Part shown: positions 1-10,300 of the stretch, piece by piece | Position numbering within the stretch: position 1 is the stretch's first letter | Layout: each line of letters opens with the position of its first letter | Assembly (NCBI GenBank): GCA_903908065.1 | Contig: CAIVQO010000093.1 | Span: 1 to 42,948 of the forward strand | DNA: 42,948 bases | From: an uncultured beta proteobacterium | GTDB lineage: Bacteria > Pseudomonadota > Gammaproteobacteria > Burkholderiales > Rhodocyclaceae | Direction: 5' to 3' | Translations under genes and position numbers: made by a program | The notes under the pieces: model-generated | The model's database searches: none | The model's input: only the letters and a program-made list of their open reading frames with translations | Told to the model about the DNA's origin: nothing

Positions 1-1
1 C

Positions 2-3000
2 TACGACCAGGGCAGCACCACGGTCACGGCGAGCATCACCAGCGCCAGCGGCGGCAGCTTCGAGACGCTGACGGCGAGCGGCGGCGGGGTCAGCACCACG
101 GTGGTGGATGACGAAGACGCCACCAGCGTGAGCCTGACGGGGCCGGCTAACGTAACCGAAGGCAGTACGGCTACCGGATACCTGGTTACGCTAACCCAAA
201 GTGCACAAAGCGATGTGACGGTAACCCTCAATTACACCGGTACGGCAGCCGATGGATCGGATTTCACCGGCGTTGCCACGGTAACCATATTGGCTAACAC
301 CACATCTGCCGGATTCAGTATTGCCACCATCAACGATACCCTGGCCGAGAATGCTGAGACTATCGTGATCAGTATTGCTGGAGTCAGTGGCGGTGGCTTC
401 GAATCCCTGTCGATCAGCCCGACGGCGAGCACCGTGACGACCACCATCGGTGCGAGCGACAATCCTCCGGTTCTTGATCTGGATGCGAGCAGTAGCGGGA
501 CCGGTTTCGCGACAATCTTTAACATGGACACCGGAAGTCCGGTGCCGATCGGTGACGTGGACGTGAGTATCACGGATCTAGACAGCACAAATATAACCAG
601 CGCCACGATCACCATTGCCACCAACAAGGATGGAACCAATGATCTGCTAGTGGCTGGCACCATGCCGGTGGGAATTACCGCAAGTGCTTATAACAGTACT
701 ACTGGTGTACTGACATTGAGCGGATCGGCCAGTCTTGCCAGCTACCAAGCCGCAATTCGGGCAATCAATTTCGATACAACGGGAACAAGCGCACTTCAGC
801 GCGGTATCACCGTGGTAGTTAGTGACGGCACTTACAGCAGCAATACCGCTACCACCACAGTTGAAATTCTGGGTTCCGGGACTACCCCGGTTATCGATCT
901 CGATGCGAACGACAGTAGTGGTGCGACCACTACCAGGTACCAGAAAGCCTATACGCTTGGCGGAAGCTCAGTTGCGATTGCGGATACCGATGTTGTCATC
1001 ACAAATGACGGTACCACGCTCAACAGTGCAACGATAACCATCGCCACCAATAGGGATGGCGTCAATGACAGCCTGATCGCTGGAGTAATGCCTTCCGGTA
1101 TTACCGCCGGTGCCTACAACAGTGCCACGGGAACCATCACGTTGACCGGCACGGCAAGCTTGGCGAGTTATCAGGCAGCGATTAACGCCATAAGCTTCTC
1201 GACCACTGGAACCAGCCTATTGTCACGCGGTATAACCGTTGTGGTTAACGATGGTGCCGCAAGCAACACTGCGACCAGTACCATCAGCATAAATCGTGCA
1301 CCGACGCTCGATCTGGACGGATCGGCCAGCGGTACCGGTTATTCGACAACGTACACCGATGGCGCGGGTCCAGTAGCTCTGGCAGACATCGATATTGCGA
1401 TAGCCGATGCCGATAATCTGCTACTCAGCGCCTCAATCACACTCACCAATCCGAAGGTCGGAGATGTACTGACCGTTGGCACCCTGCCAACCGGAATCAC
1501 CGCGGTCGTTTCGGGGAATACCGTATCTCTATCCGGTTCGGCTACACCGAGCGATTACCAAACGGCAATACGCGCCATCAGTTTCAGCAACAGTACGACT
1601 ACCCCTGACACGACATCACGCATCATTACGGTGGCGGTCAGCGATGGGGCTGTCTCTTCCAACGTCGCAACGACTACGGTCATCGTCAATGACGTTGCCA
1701 GTGCGCCTTCGCTGGATCTGGATGCCAGTGCCATCGGAACGGGTTATACAACCTATTTCAGCACCGATACGCTGCAAGCGATCGCGATAAGCGATACCGA
1801 CATCAGCATCACCGACGTGGATAGCACAAACATTGCCGGAGCCACGATTACGCTGAATGGAGCGCAGTCGGGCGATACGCTCAATGTCGGAACCCTGCCA
1901 ATTGGCATCAGTTACAGTATCTCGGGCAATACCGTGACGCTAACGGGCAGCGCATACATCACGGATTACCAGACGGCGATCAGGGCGATAACGTTCGATA
2001 GCACCTCGACCAGCACCGCAATACGTACCGTTACCGTCACTGTTACGGATGGCTCGAACAACAGCAATACCGCGACGACGACAATTACGCCCGTAAGCAA
2101 TGTCGCTCCGTCTGCTGACACAATTACCAGTTCCGGAGACGAGGATTCGTTGATACCCGTCGTCCTGCACGGTACCGATTCAGACGGTACTGTTGATAAT
2201 TTCCTTATCAACTCGCTGCCCTCAAATGGATTGCTTTATCGCGATGCAGCGATGACGGAGTTGGTCTCCACAGGTACCCTGCTAGCCGCGACATCTGGAT
2301 CGCTGACGGTCTATTTCAAGCCTTTGCCTGACTGGAACAGCGTGTCTCCAGGGGCCGGTACCGTCAGTTTCAACTATCAGGCGGTGGACAATCTTGGCGG
2401 CGTTTCAGGCGCGGCGACTGCAACCATAACGGTAAATGCCGTCAGCGACGGGACGCCTGTAGCAAACGATGAAGCCTATTCGACGCTGAGCTACGTCAGT
2501 CCATCCACGACCAATGCGATAAAGATTTACAAGTCTGATCTGCTCTCGAACGATAGCTTGACTGACCACGCCAGAATAACGGGATTTACCCAGCCAACGT
2601 CCGGTAATGGCACGGTTACCGAGGGCACGGATGCAAACGGTGACTACTTCCTCTATCAACCGCCAGCTGGCACAGGGCTCAAGTCCTTCACCTACACAAT
2701 TACAGACGATGATGGACAAAGCGATATCGGTACCGTCAGTGTCCAGGTCTATTCATCAAGCGATGATCTCGGTTCGGTGCAGGAGTCAGCGCTGGTAAGC
2801 GGTGGTGATGGCGTTTCGGTCGTGACCGGAAATCTCTTTGCGAACGACTCGGGAAGCGGTCCTGTTAATAGCATATCGGTGTCGAGTGCAGTTACGGGAT
2901 TTGCCGGCGACGTAAACACAACCAGCAACACCACTACTGCCAGCACCATCACCGTGGTTACCGAGGTCGGTACACTGGTGGTAGATCGGGCCAGCGGCGC

Positions 3001-6000
3001 ATACACCTACACCCTCAATCACTCGGCGGACAACACGTCGAGTGGCGAGAGTGTCATGGAGGTGTTCAACTATGTGCGCACGTCTGGGAATGCAAATCTA
3101 CGGATAACGGTTGATGACGACCTGCCGGTGGCAATAGATGCCAACGTTGATTTGCCGGAAAGCGTGCTACCCAAGTTCTCGTTAGTTATTACGCTGGACT
3201 GTTCCGGAAGCATGGGCGACCTGGTGAAATCAACCGACGAAAACGGGGTGGTCACCAATCCTTCACGCATGGAAGTACAAGCCGATGCGGTTTCCGCGCT
3301 GATTGCAGAATATTTCCGTCAGGCGACAGATGTATCCGTGAAGATCGTCGCTTTTGCGACATCGGCGGAAATCATGAACAACGGTGCGGCCTTTACCGAC
3401 CAGGCGTCTGCCATTGCCGCCGTCAATTCGCTGGTCGCCGGGAACTCGGTGGTCAACGGCGTAAATATTGGTCTTTATACGAACTATCAGGATGCATTGA
3501 CAAAGACCCAGACGGCAATGGGCTCGACGCTTGATCCCACTCGGTCGAACAATATCTACTTCCTTTCGGATGGTGACCCATTTGGCGGTGGAGATGTCAC
3601 AACGCCCGTTACGACCTCGGGGTATGCAACCTACCTGACATTGCATCCGGAGATCAATTCCTACGGTATTGGCGTTGGCTCTGGAATTTCCAATGTTACC
3701 CACCTGAATCAGATCCACAATGTTGATGCGTTGGGTGACGGCGTGCGCGATTCGGCAATTATTGTGGCCGATGTGAACAAGCTGGAAGATGAGCTGATGT
3801 CGACCGTGCCGTCGGCCTATGGCGGCAATGTCATTTCGACAAGCAGCGCCCAGAGCGTGACTTTTGGCGCCGATTCAGGCTACATCAGCGAATTGACGAT
3901 GCTGCTGGATACCGATTTGAACACCGGCACCGCTCCGGTTGCGGTGACCTTCAGCTACAACGTTGGCACCAACCAAGTTACCTGGACTTTGCCGTCGGGC
4001 ACTGTTCCTGCCGGGTCGCCCCTGGCCGGGAATTTGTTGACCCTGACGGAAGCCAATGGTTTCAGGTATGGAACCATGCTATTTGACTTCCAGACCGGTG
4101 ACTACACGTATTTCAAGGGTGCCTCCGTTAGCGAAGGCGATCAGTTCAGCCTTGATTTCGTTGCAGTTGATAAGGATGGCGATACCGCCTCGGCAACGCA
4201 AACGGTGACCATTGTTGACGGCAAGCCGACGGCCAACGATGATTCGGATACCTTGTCTGCCCTGCAGCAGTACCTCGAGGGCAACGTAATTACGGGCGTC
4301 GGTACTGACGGTGGAGTCGCGTTGGGGTCGCAGATCACCTCATTTACGCCCCAGGCATCTGGTGTGGATGATCCGGTCGACGGGGCGCAAATATCTTCCA
4401 TCGTGTTCAAGGGCACGACGTTCAACCTGACGGTGGATGGCTATGGTACGAGTTCCGGCGGCAGCTACTCGATCAGTGACGGCACGCTGACCTGGACGCA
4501 TGCCAGCAATGGCAGTGAACTCGTTTTTTCCGAGAATGGCTACTACAAATACACCCCGCCGGCAGCCGATGTTCCGGATCCATCGCCAATTACGGTGCCG
4601 ACCCCATTACCTATTCTGACGGTGTCCAACACGGCAGTAACGGAGAGCGCAAGTACGACCTATGCCCAATTCACGGTCAGCTTGTCGTCGGCAAAAACCT
4701 CGGCAACGGCGGTAACCTTGTCCCTGCCAGGATCGTCCGGGACAGGAACCAATACGGCGACGTCGGGTACCGACTATTCCACAACAATCCAGTATTCGAC
4801 TGATGGAGGGTCGAACTGGGTTACGGGAACAACACCAACCATTGCGGCCGGTGCCACCTCAATTCTTGCGCGCGTTCAGGTACTTGATTCGGCTGGTTCG
4901 GAGACCCGGGAGAACTTCCGCATTCAGGCTGCAGTGGGTAGCGGTGAGGCAGCCAACACGACGGCCGTTGGCTACGCCGTCATCACCGACAACGACGGCG
5001 GGTCCGCAGTGACTCCGGCGGTGTTCTCGATCAATGATGTAACGGTCAACGAGACTGACGGAACCGCGACCTTCACGATTACGTTGCAGGGCACACCGGG
5101 CGGAAACGTTACCGTGACCTACCAGACCGTTAATGCATCGGCAACGTCCGGCAGTGATTACACAGCGGTTGGCCCAACTGCGACTGCAAACTTCAGTAAC
5201 TCGGTCCTGAGCCGGACCATCACCGTTCCCATTACCAATGACGCCGTTCTTGAGGGTACAGAGAATTTCTTGGTCCAACTGACCCAGACCAGCAATGCCG
5301 GAAGGGCGATTATTGGAGATGGAATCGGAATTGGTACTATTCAAAATGTTGGAGGAACTGCGGTCGCGCCCATCGTTAACTTCGATACCGACCCAGCATT
5401 GATCCCGGAAAATGGAATTACCTTGCAGGGCATGTTGGCAACAAGCAACACCGCGGGTTCCGCTCCGGTTTCCTACACGGCGGGCAGCGGGGCGGGTGTT
5501 ACTGGCACCAGCACCTTGGCAGCCCTGGAAACCCTGGTGGTCAATTTCAGCGCCGCAGAGCACGCACAAGGTGTACAAAACCTGCGGTTTGAAATTACCG
5601 GCGGCGGTACTGGCGAGGCCGTAACGTTTACCTTCTATCACATCGATGGCCATGAACTCGGGCAATACACCGTTGCCCAAAATGGTTGGGTAACCATGCC
5701 CAGCGAGTACAGCGGGATCGCCAAGGTAACGATATTGGCCGATGACGGTACTTCCGTCCGAATTCGTAATGTCCAATACAACGACGTTGTTACCGATACG
5801 GGCGCCACGGCAATCGCACCGGAGGTGATTCAATACACGCTGACCGATGTTGATGGGGAGTCTTCAACTGCAAGCCTGACATTGAACATCACCACCAACG
5901 AATTTGCCGGTAGTTCTGGCGGTGACACCATCAATGGAACGGCCGCCAACGATGCCATCAACGGATTGGATGGCAATGACAGCCTTGGCGGACTGGCCGG

Positions 6001-6664
6001 AAATGACATCCTTCAGGGCGGCGCCGGTGCCGACACGCTCGATGGTGGTGGCGACAACGACGTGTTGTCCGGTGGCGACGGTAATGACAGCCTGCTGGGC
6101 GGACTTGGCGGTGACGTGCTGCGCGGCGATGCGGGAACGGATACGCTGGATGGCGCGGATGGTGCCGACCGGCTTTATGGTGGTGCCGATGCGGACACTC
6201 TCACGGGCGGACAAGGTGCCGATACCCTGTCAGGTGGTGCCGGCAATGACCTCCTGAAGGGCAACGATGGTCTTGTTTCAGACCTGGTATCGGATGTCTT
6301 CGAATGGTCGTTCGCTGATGCCGGTACCCCTGGTGCTCCGGCTGTCGATACGATCGTCAAATTTGATACATCTTCGGCGTCGTCTGGTGGCGACGTCCTT
6401 GACTTGCGTGACCTTCTTTCCGGTGAAAACCATGATGTCGCAATCGGAAACCTTGCGAACTACCTGCATTTCACCCCATCGGGTTCGGACACCAAGGTGC
6501 ATATCAGTTCGACTGGTGGATTCAGCAGTGGCTATACGTCCGGTGCCGAGGACCAGACTGTGGTTCTGCAAGATGTTGACCTCTACGCAGCGGTTGGCGC
6601 CAATGCCACCGATCAGCAGATCATTCAGGATCTACTGAACAAGGGCAAGCTGATCACGGATTGA
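2..6664 (+). CDS. Giant RTX/LapA-like adhesin, C-terminal part (5' end outside window)
   Basis: The reading frame is open from base 2, so the 5' end lies outside the window; 2220 residues are visible and the ATG at 101 is internal. Domains in order: a Calx-beta-like repeat ending near nt 460; four related repeats each opening with a P-x-[LI]-DLD motif (nt 464, 887, 1301, 1706); cadherin/VCBS-like modules (about 2100-3130); a von Willebrand A domain (about 3175-3815) with a MIDAS DCSGS motif and a later LSDGD; a T1SS-type repeat module (3815-4240); two further Calx-beta-like modules (4610-5340); RTX nonapeptides (5918-6270); and a C-terminal secretion domain with the DVFEW...DVLDLRDLL pattern. 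The family is exported by type I secretion and retained on the cell surface as a biofilm adhesin. The lapD/lapG/tolC neighbours support this role. The N-terminal retention module and any LapG cleavage site are not visible. No catalytic function is suggested. Confidence 0.93.
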   Translation, partial: YDQGSTTVTASITSASGGSFETLTASGGGVSTTVVDDEDATSVSLTGPANVTEGSTATGYLVTLTQSAQSDVTVTLNYTGTAADGSDFTGVATVTILANTTSAGFSIATINDTLAENAETIVISIAGVSGGGFESLSISPTASTVTTTIGASDNPPVLDLDASSSGTGFATIFNMDTGSPVPIGDVDVSITDLDSTNITSATITIATNKDGTNDLLVAGTMPVGITASAYNSTTGVLTLSGSASLASYQAAIRAINFDTTGTSALQRGITVVVSDGTYSSNTATTTVEILGSGTTPVIDLDANDSSGATTTRYQKAYTLGGSSVAIADTDVVITNDGTTLNSATITIATNRDGVNDSLIAGVMPSGITAGAYNSATGTITLTGTASLASYQAAINAISFSTTGTSLLSRGITVVVNDGAASNTATSTISINRAPTLDLDGSASGTGYSTTYTDGAGPVALADIDIAIADADNLLLSASITLTNPKVGDVLTVGTLPTGITAVVSGNTVSLSGSATPSDYQTAIRAISFSNSTTTPDTTSRIITVAVSDGAVSSNVATTTVIVNDVASAPSLDLDASAIGTGYTTYFSTDTLQAIAISDTDISITDVDSTNIAGATITLNGAQSGDTLNVGTLPIGISYSISGNTVTLTGSAYITDYQTAIRAITFDSTSTSTAIRTVTVTVTDGSNNSNTATTTITPVSNVAPSADTITSSGDEDSLIPVVLHGTDSDGTVDNFLINSLPSNGLLYRDAAMTELVSTGTLLAATSGSLTVYFKPLPDWNSVSPGAGTVSFNYQAVDNLGGVSGAATATITVNAVSDGTPVANDEAYSTLSYVSPSTTNAIKIYKSDLLSNDSLTDHARITGFTQPTSGNGTVTEGTDANGDYFLYQPPAGTGLKSFTYTITDDDGQSDIGTVSVQVYSSSDDLGSVQESALVSGGDGVSVVTGNLFANDSGSGPVNSISVSSAVTGFAGDVNTTSNTTTASTITVVTEVGTLVVDRASGAYTYTLNHSADNTSSGESVMEVFNYVRTSGNANLRITVDDDLPVAIDANVDLPESVLPKFSLVITLDCSGSMGDLVKSTDENGVVTNPSRMEVQADAVSALIAEYFRQATDVSVKIVAFATSAEIMNNGAAFTDQASAIAAVNSLVAGNSVVNGVNIGLYTNYQDALTKTQTAMGSTLDPTRSNNIYFLSDGDPFGGGDVTTPVTTSGYATYLTLHPEINSYGIGVGSGISNVTHLNQIHNVDALGDGVRDSAIIVADVNKLEDELMSTVPSAYGGNVISTSSAQSVTFGADSGYISELTMLLDTDLNTGTAPVAVTFSYNVGTNQVTWTLPSGTVPAGSPLAGNLLTLTEANGFRYGTMLFDFQTGDYTYFKGASVSEGDQFSLDFVAVDKDGDTASATQTVTIVDGKPTANDDSDTLSALQQYLEGNVITGVGTDGGVALGSQITSFTPQASGVDDPVDGAQISSIVFKGTTFNLTVDGYGTSSGGSYSISDGTLTWTHASNGSELVFSENGYYKYTPPAADVPDPSPITVPTPLPILTVSNTAVTESASTTYAQFTVSLSSAKTSATAVTLSLPGSSGTGTNTATSGTDYSTTIQYSTDGGSNWVTGTTPTIAAGATSILARVQVLDSAGSETRENFRIQAAVGSGEAANTTAVGYAVITDNDGGSAVTPAVFSINDVTVNETDGTATFTITLQGTPGGNVTVTYQTVNASATSGSDYTAVGPTATANFSNSVLSRTITVPITNDAVLEGTENFLVQLTQTSNAGRAIIGDGIGIGTIQNVGGTAVAPIVNFDTDPALIPENGITLQGMLATSNTAGSAPVSYTAGSGAGVTGTSTLAALETLVVNFSAAEHAQGVQNLRFEITGGGTGEAVTFTFYHIDGHELGQYTVAQNGWVTMPSEYSGIAKVTILADDGTSVRIRNVQYNDVVTDTGATAIAPEVIQYTLTDVDGESSTASLTLNITTNEFAGSSGGDTINGTAANDAINGLDGNDSLGGLAGNDILQGGAGADTLDGGGDNDVLSGGDGNDSLLGGLGGDVLRGDAGTDTLDGADGADRLYGGADADTLTGGQGADTLSGGAGNDLLKGNDGLVSDLVSDVFEWSFADAGTPGAPAVDTIVKFDTSSASSGGDVLDLRDLLSGENHDVAIGNLANYLHFTPSGSDTKVHISSTGGFSSGYTSGAEDQTVVLQDVDLYAAVGANATDQQIIQDLLNKGKLITD
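464..2097 (+). repeat. Four tandem DLD-type extracellular repeats in the adhesin
   Basis: Four consecutive modules of about 390-425 nt begin with PVLDLDAS, PVIDLDAN, PTLDLDGS and PSLDLDAS at about nt 464, 887, 1301 and 1706. Each contains a GT[LM]P-GI strand motif, an S-x-YQ[AT]AI[RN]AI motif and an ending like TVVVSDG or TVTVTDG. They are diverged at DNA level, so this is an old protein repeat rather than a recent DNA duplication. Confidence 0.8.
5918..6270 (+). repeat. RTX nonapeptide repeats (GGxGxDxLx)
   Basis: About a dozen glycine/aspartate-rich nonapeptides such as GGAGADTLD, GGDGNDSLL and GGAGNDLLK follow each other. This is the calcium-binding beta-roll that folds after type I secretion. 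It lies immediately before the C-terminal secretion signal, as usual in the family. Confidence 0.9.
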
Positions 6665-6673
6665 AAATCTACC

Positions 6674-6720
6674 GTAGAGCCAGCGCCGACTCTTTGCCCA
6701 AAAGTCGGCGCTGGCTCTAC
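6674..6720. terminator. Perfect 18-bp hairpin between convergent genes, built from an inverted pair of a dispersed 12-mer
   Basis: Arms 6674-6691 and 6703-6720 are perfectly complementary around an 11-nt loop. Each arm contains CCAGCGCCGACT, the motif found at four other loci in the window. The position, 9 bases after the adhesin stop and before the convergent gene's stop at 6772, suggests a bidirectional terminator. There is no long T tract, so Rho-independent strength is uncertain. Confidence 0.7.
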
Positions 6721-6771
6721 GGCGAGTTCCAGGCAATTACAAGGGGGTATAAGAACCCGTAGTGTGCATTG

Positions 6772-7308
6772 CTAGTGCAGGCGTCGCGGTCCGGCCGCGG
6801 TATCCGCGTTACCTGCCAACAGGCCCTGAGTGATCTCGAGCTTGAGCGCCCATTCGGCTGCCGTGGCAGCCTGCTGCAGCAGGCGGGCAAAGATATGCAC
6901 GAGCCTTTCATCCAGATCCAGATTGATGCCAAGTCCTTCTTGCGGCAGCAGAATCAGGGTCTGCGTTTCACCCGCAATGGGTCTAAGCGATATCCTAGCC
7001 AGCAGCACTGGCTCCGCACCCAGAGGAAACAAGCTGCCTTCCTGATACTGGCTGGCAAAGTCCGCCTGTCCCACCGCTTGGCCGTGAGCGAGCTCCGCCA
7101 AGGCAGAGTGGGTAAGGGGATCAGCGGATTTTCGTGCGCTGAAGCCTTCCGCCATCTTGATCAGCATGGGCCACAGAATCGACAGAAAGCGTCGGGTGAT
7201 CCAGAAGCGATATTCGGCACCGTCGCTGGTGCGAATACGCAGCAGGATGCGATCCTGCATCGCGTCATACGCGGCATTGAATTGGTCAAGGCGGGCCGGG
7301 GCCGTCAT
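6772..7308 (-). CDS. Hypothetical protein, last gene of the lapG-lapD-glycosyltransferase unit
   Basis: I do not recognise this 178-residue protein. The chosen ATG at 7308 overlaps the stop of the upstream TPR-glycosyltransferase gene in an ATGA arrangement, which implies translational coupling; longer versions of the frame run antisense-like into that gene and read as low-quality sequence. It has no signal peptide or clear membrane helix. The N-terminal third (YRFWITRRFLSILWPML) is aromatic and basic. The middle looks like beta strands (LLARISLRP, QTLILLPQEGLGINLDLD), and the end is an alpha-helical Ala/Leu-rich segment. A cytoplasmic accessory protein for the preceding glycosyltransferase or for adhesin handling is inference from position only. 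Confidence 0.75.
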   Translation of the reverse strand: MTAPARLDQFNAAYDAMQDRILLRIRTSDGAEYRFWITRRFLSILWPMLIKMAEGFSARKSADPLTHSALAELAHGQAVGQADFASQYQEGSLFPLGAEPVLLARISLRPIAGETQTLILLPQEGLGINLDLDERLVHIFARLLQQAATAAEWALKLEITQGLLAGNADTAAGPRRLH

Positions 7309-10300
7309 AGGCGTTTGGCTTTGCGGAATTCCTTCAAGGCGGCGCGAACGCGCTGCACGTTGGCGTCGGCGGACTCTCCCAGTGCAAGCCGGAACAGGCG
7401 TACGGTCGGGTACCAAGGGCTGTCTTCGCGGTCGGTGAGCCAGCGCCAGTCTGCCGCGTGCGGCAGCATTATCCATACTGGCTTGCCCAATGCGGCAGCA
7501 AGGTGGGCCACCGAAGTGTCGACTGTGATCACCAGGTCAAGCTGGTTGATCGCCGCCGCCGTATCGGAAAAATCCTTGAACTCCGGCCCAAGTGGATCGA
7601 TGCGAGGCATCTGGGATAGTAGTTCGGCGTCGCTCTCGCGAAGTTCCTTTTGAAGGGCGTGAAACCGAATACCAGGCAAATCCAGCAGGGTTCTCATGCT
7701 TTCCAAGCCCAAGGATCGCTGCGCATCGTATCGGTGGCCCGGATTTCCCGACCAAACCAGACCAACATGCAACTGTCGGCCTCGTGGAATGCGCCGGCGC
7801 CAGGCGGCGATCCGATCCTTGGGAGCCCTGAGGTAAGGCGAATCTGCCGCCGGAATGTTTGAGAGCGTGGTCCCGAAAGCCAAAGGCAGGCTCATCATCG
7901 CAATGTGATAGTCGAAGGGAGGCAGAACATCGTTGCCCGAGAAAACCTCGACATCGGGAAAGTTCGCCGCGACCAGATGGCGCATGGCCTCAGGTATCGA
8001 CAGAATCACGCGGGCGCATCGGGCTTTGAGCAGAGGCAGGTAGCGCAGGAACTGAAAGGTGTCGCCGAAGCCTTGCTCAAAATGCAGGAACAGGCAGCGA
8101 CCAGAAAGGTCTTCTGCGCCTGTCCATAAGGGTATCGGCATTTCCCGGTAGTGCGGCGCCAATTCAGTGCGTTTCCAGCGCCACTCGTACTGCCGCCAGC
8201 CATTGGCGTAGTCTCCCATCGCGAGTTGAGACAAGCTCAGGTTCCAGTTGGCATCGACATGCTGGGGATCGATCGCAAGGGCCTTGTGAAACTGATCGAT
8301 GGCTTCGGCGTGGCGATTGACTGCCATCAGGGAAATGCCATGGTTGCAGAGTTGCGTCGTGGATGCTGGCGCGAGTTTGAGGCCGTAACGGTAATTTTCT
8401 ATCGCCTCCAGCGGCCTTCCCAACCCCAACAGAGCAAGGCCGCGATTTGCGATCGCGTCCCCGAAATCCGGCTTGATGGCCAACAGTCTGTCCAAATGGG
8501 CGAGCGCATCCGGGTGCCGCTTCTGATGCAGCATGACCACTGCGTAATTATTCAGCGCATTCAGGTGGTTGGGGTCAAGAGCAAGGGTGCGATTAAGGTT
8601 CTCGAGGGCCTCGTCATGGCGATTCAATGCGAGCAGGGATGCTGCACGCTCTGACCAGGCCTTGGGGTCGGATGGGCAGAGTGCGACCAATCGATTGTGA
8701 ATCTCCAGCGCCTGCTCGTGCCTGCCCGAACTGCGGAGCAGTCGCATGAGGTTGTTCAGGGCTGCGACGTCGTTCGGACGAAGCATCAGGGCATGGCGAT
8801 ACAGGGTCTCCGCTTCAGCCCGACGTTCCTGGCGGCGTCTGACCTGGCCGAGCAGATGACTGGCGTCAAAGTTGTTCGGGTCGAGTTGGAGTACTCCGGC
8901 ATAAATGGCGCCAGCATCGTCAAGCTGGCCATTGTTGTGCAGGACCACGGCAGCCCTCAGGGCCTCATCTACGCCACTCGCCAGTTGTCGAGTCGGTACT
9001 GCATTTACCAACGGAGAATAGTTGCGCAGATCATCGGCGACCTGGTTGATCACGGAATTCCATGAAGCGTCGGCCGTGCGGCGATAAATGCGTGCAGACA
9101 AATACCAAGGGCTATCTGTGCGGCCGAGGACCCAGCGCCAGTCCGCCTGCGGTGGAATGAGGATCCAGACCGGCTTACCCATGGCTCCAGCCAGGTGAGC
9201 TACCGAGGTGTCGACCGTGATCACAATGTCCAGCTGGGCAACGGCCGCCGCCGTATCGCGGAAATCCCTGAAGCGATCGTTGGCGAATACGACGTCGCTA
9301 CAATCCGAAAGCATCCTGCGGTCTTGCTCGGAGATGTCTTTTTGCAAGACAAAATACTTTCGATCCTTTACCTGCAGCAGGGGGAAAAAGGTGGCCAACG
9401 GAATCGATCTATGCAAGTCATTGCCGTGTTCCGGATTTCCGGCCCAGACGAGACCGACCTTGGGCGTTCCCGCGTGAGGAAATGCCGTTTCCCATTCCAG
9501 GCGCAGATCCAGCGGTGCTTGCAGGTAGGCCCCGGGATTGGGAATGGATTCCAGGGTTGTGCCTAGGGCAAACGGCAGGCTAAGCAACGGGCAGTGATAG
9601 TCAAACTCGGGCAGGCGTTTGCTTGCATTGTTGATGTGCACGTAGGGAAAGTTGATGCTCAGCAACTCCGCCAGCGGACCCGGTACCAGCAGCAAGAGCT
9701 TTGCGCAACGTTCCTTCAACTGGGGAATGTAGCGCACGAACTGAAGGGTATCGCCAAGGCCCTGTTCGGCGGTCAGCAATAGCGTCTTGCCTTGAAGATC
9801 CTGGGTGCCGTCCCAGCGAGGCTCTTTGAAGCCATAGTCGTAGCGACGGAAATTGGGCGTCCGCCAGCGCCATTCATATTCGCGCCAGCCTTCTTCCAGA
9901 CGTCCCATGCGCAAGAGGCACAAGGCAAGGTTCAAATGCGCAGCGATCTTGCCGGGGTCGCTACGGAGGGCCAGGCGGAACCTGGCCTCGGATTGTTCCA
10001 TGTGATCCAGCGCGTCGAGTACGATGCCACTGTTGTTGAGTGCGTCGAAAAAATCCGGGCGTATCGCCAAGGCCTTGTCATAGCATGCGAGCGCATCATT
10101 GAGACGCCCCAGGCGCTGGAGAACCGTGCCCCGGTTATTGTGCAAATCCTTGTCGTCCGGGGCGATGGTCAGCGCTCGATCATAGGCGGCCAGCAGTTCC
10201 CCGTAGGCGTCGAAGGAGCTGTCGGATTTGTGCATCTGGTTTAGCAAGTCGGCCCTGTTGCGCAGGGCCTCGAGGAAATTCGGGTCAAGCTTGATCGCTT

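Noticed and set aside
4859-5833. 324-codon open frame on the minus strand
   Set aside because: Antisense to the adhesin; no domain or ribosome-binding site.
5918-6270. Regular short repeats that could suggest a CRISPR array
   Set aside because: They are in-frame RTX nonapeptide codons with no constant repeat or unique spacers.
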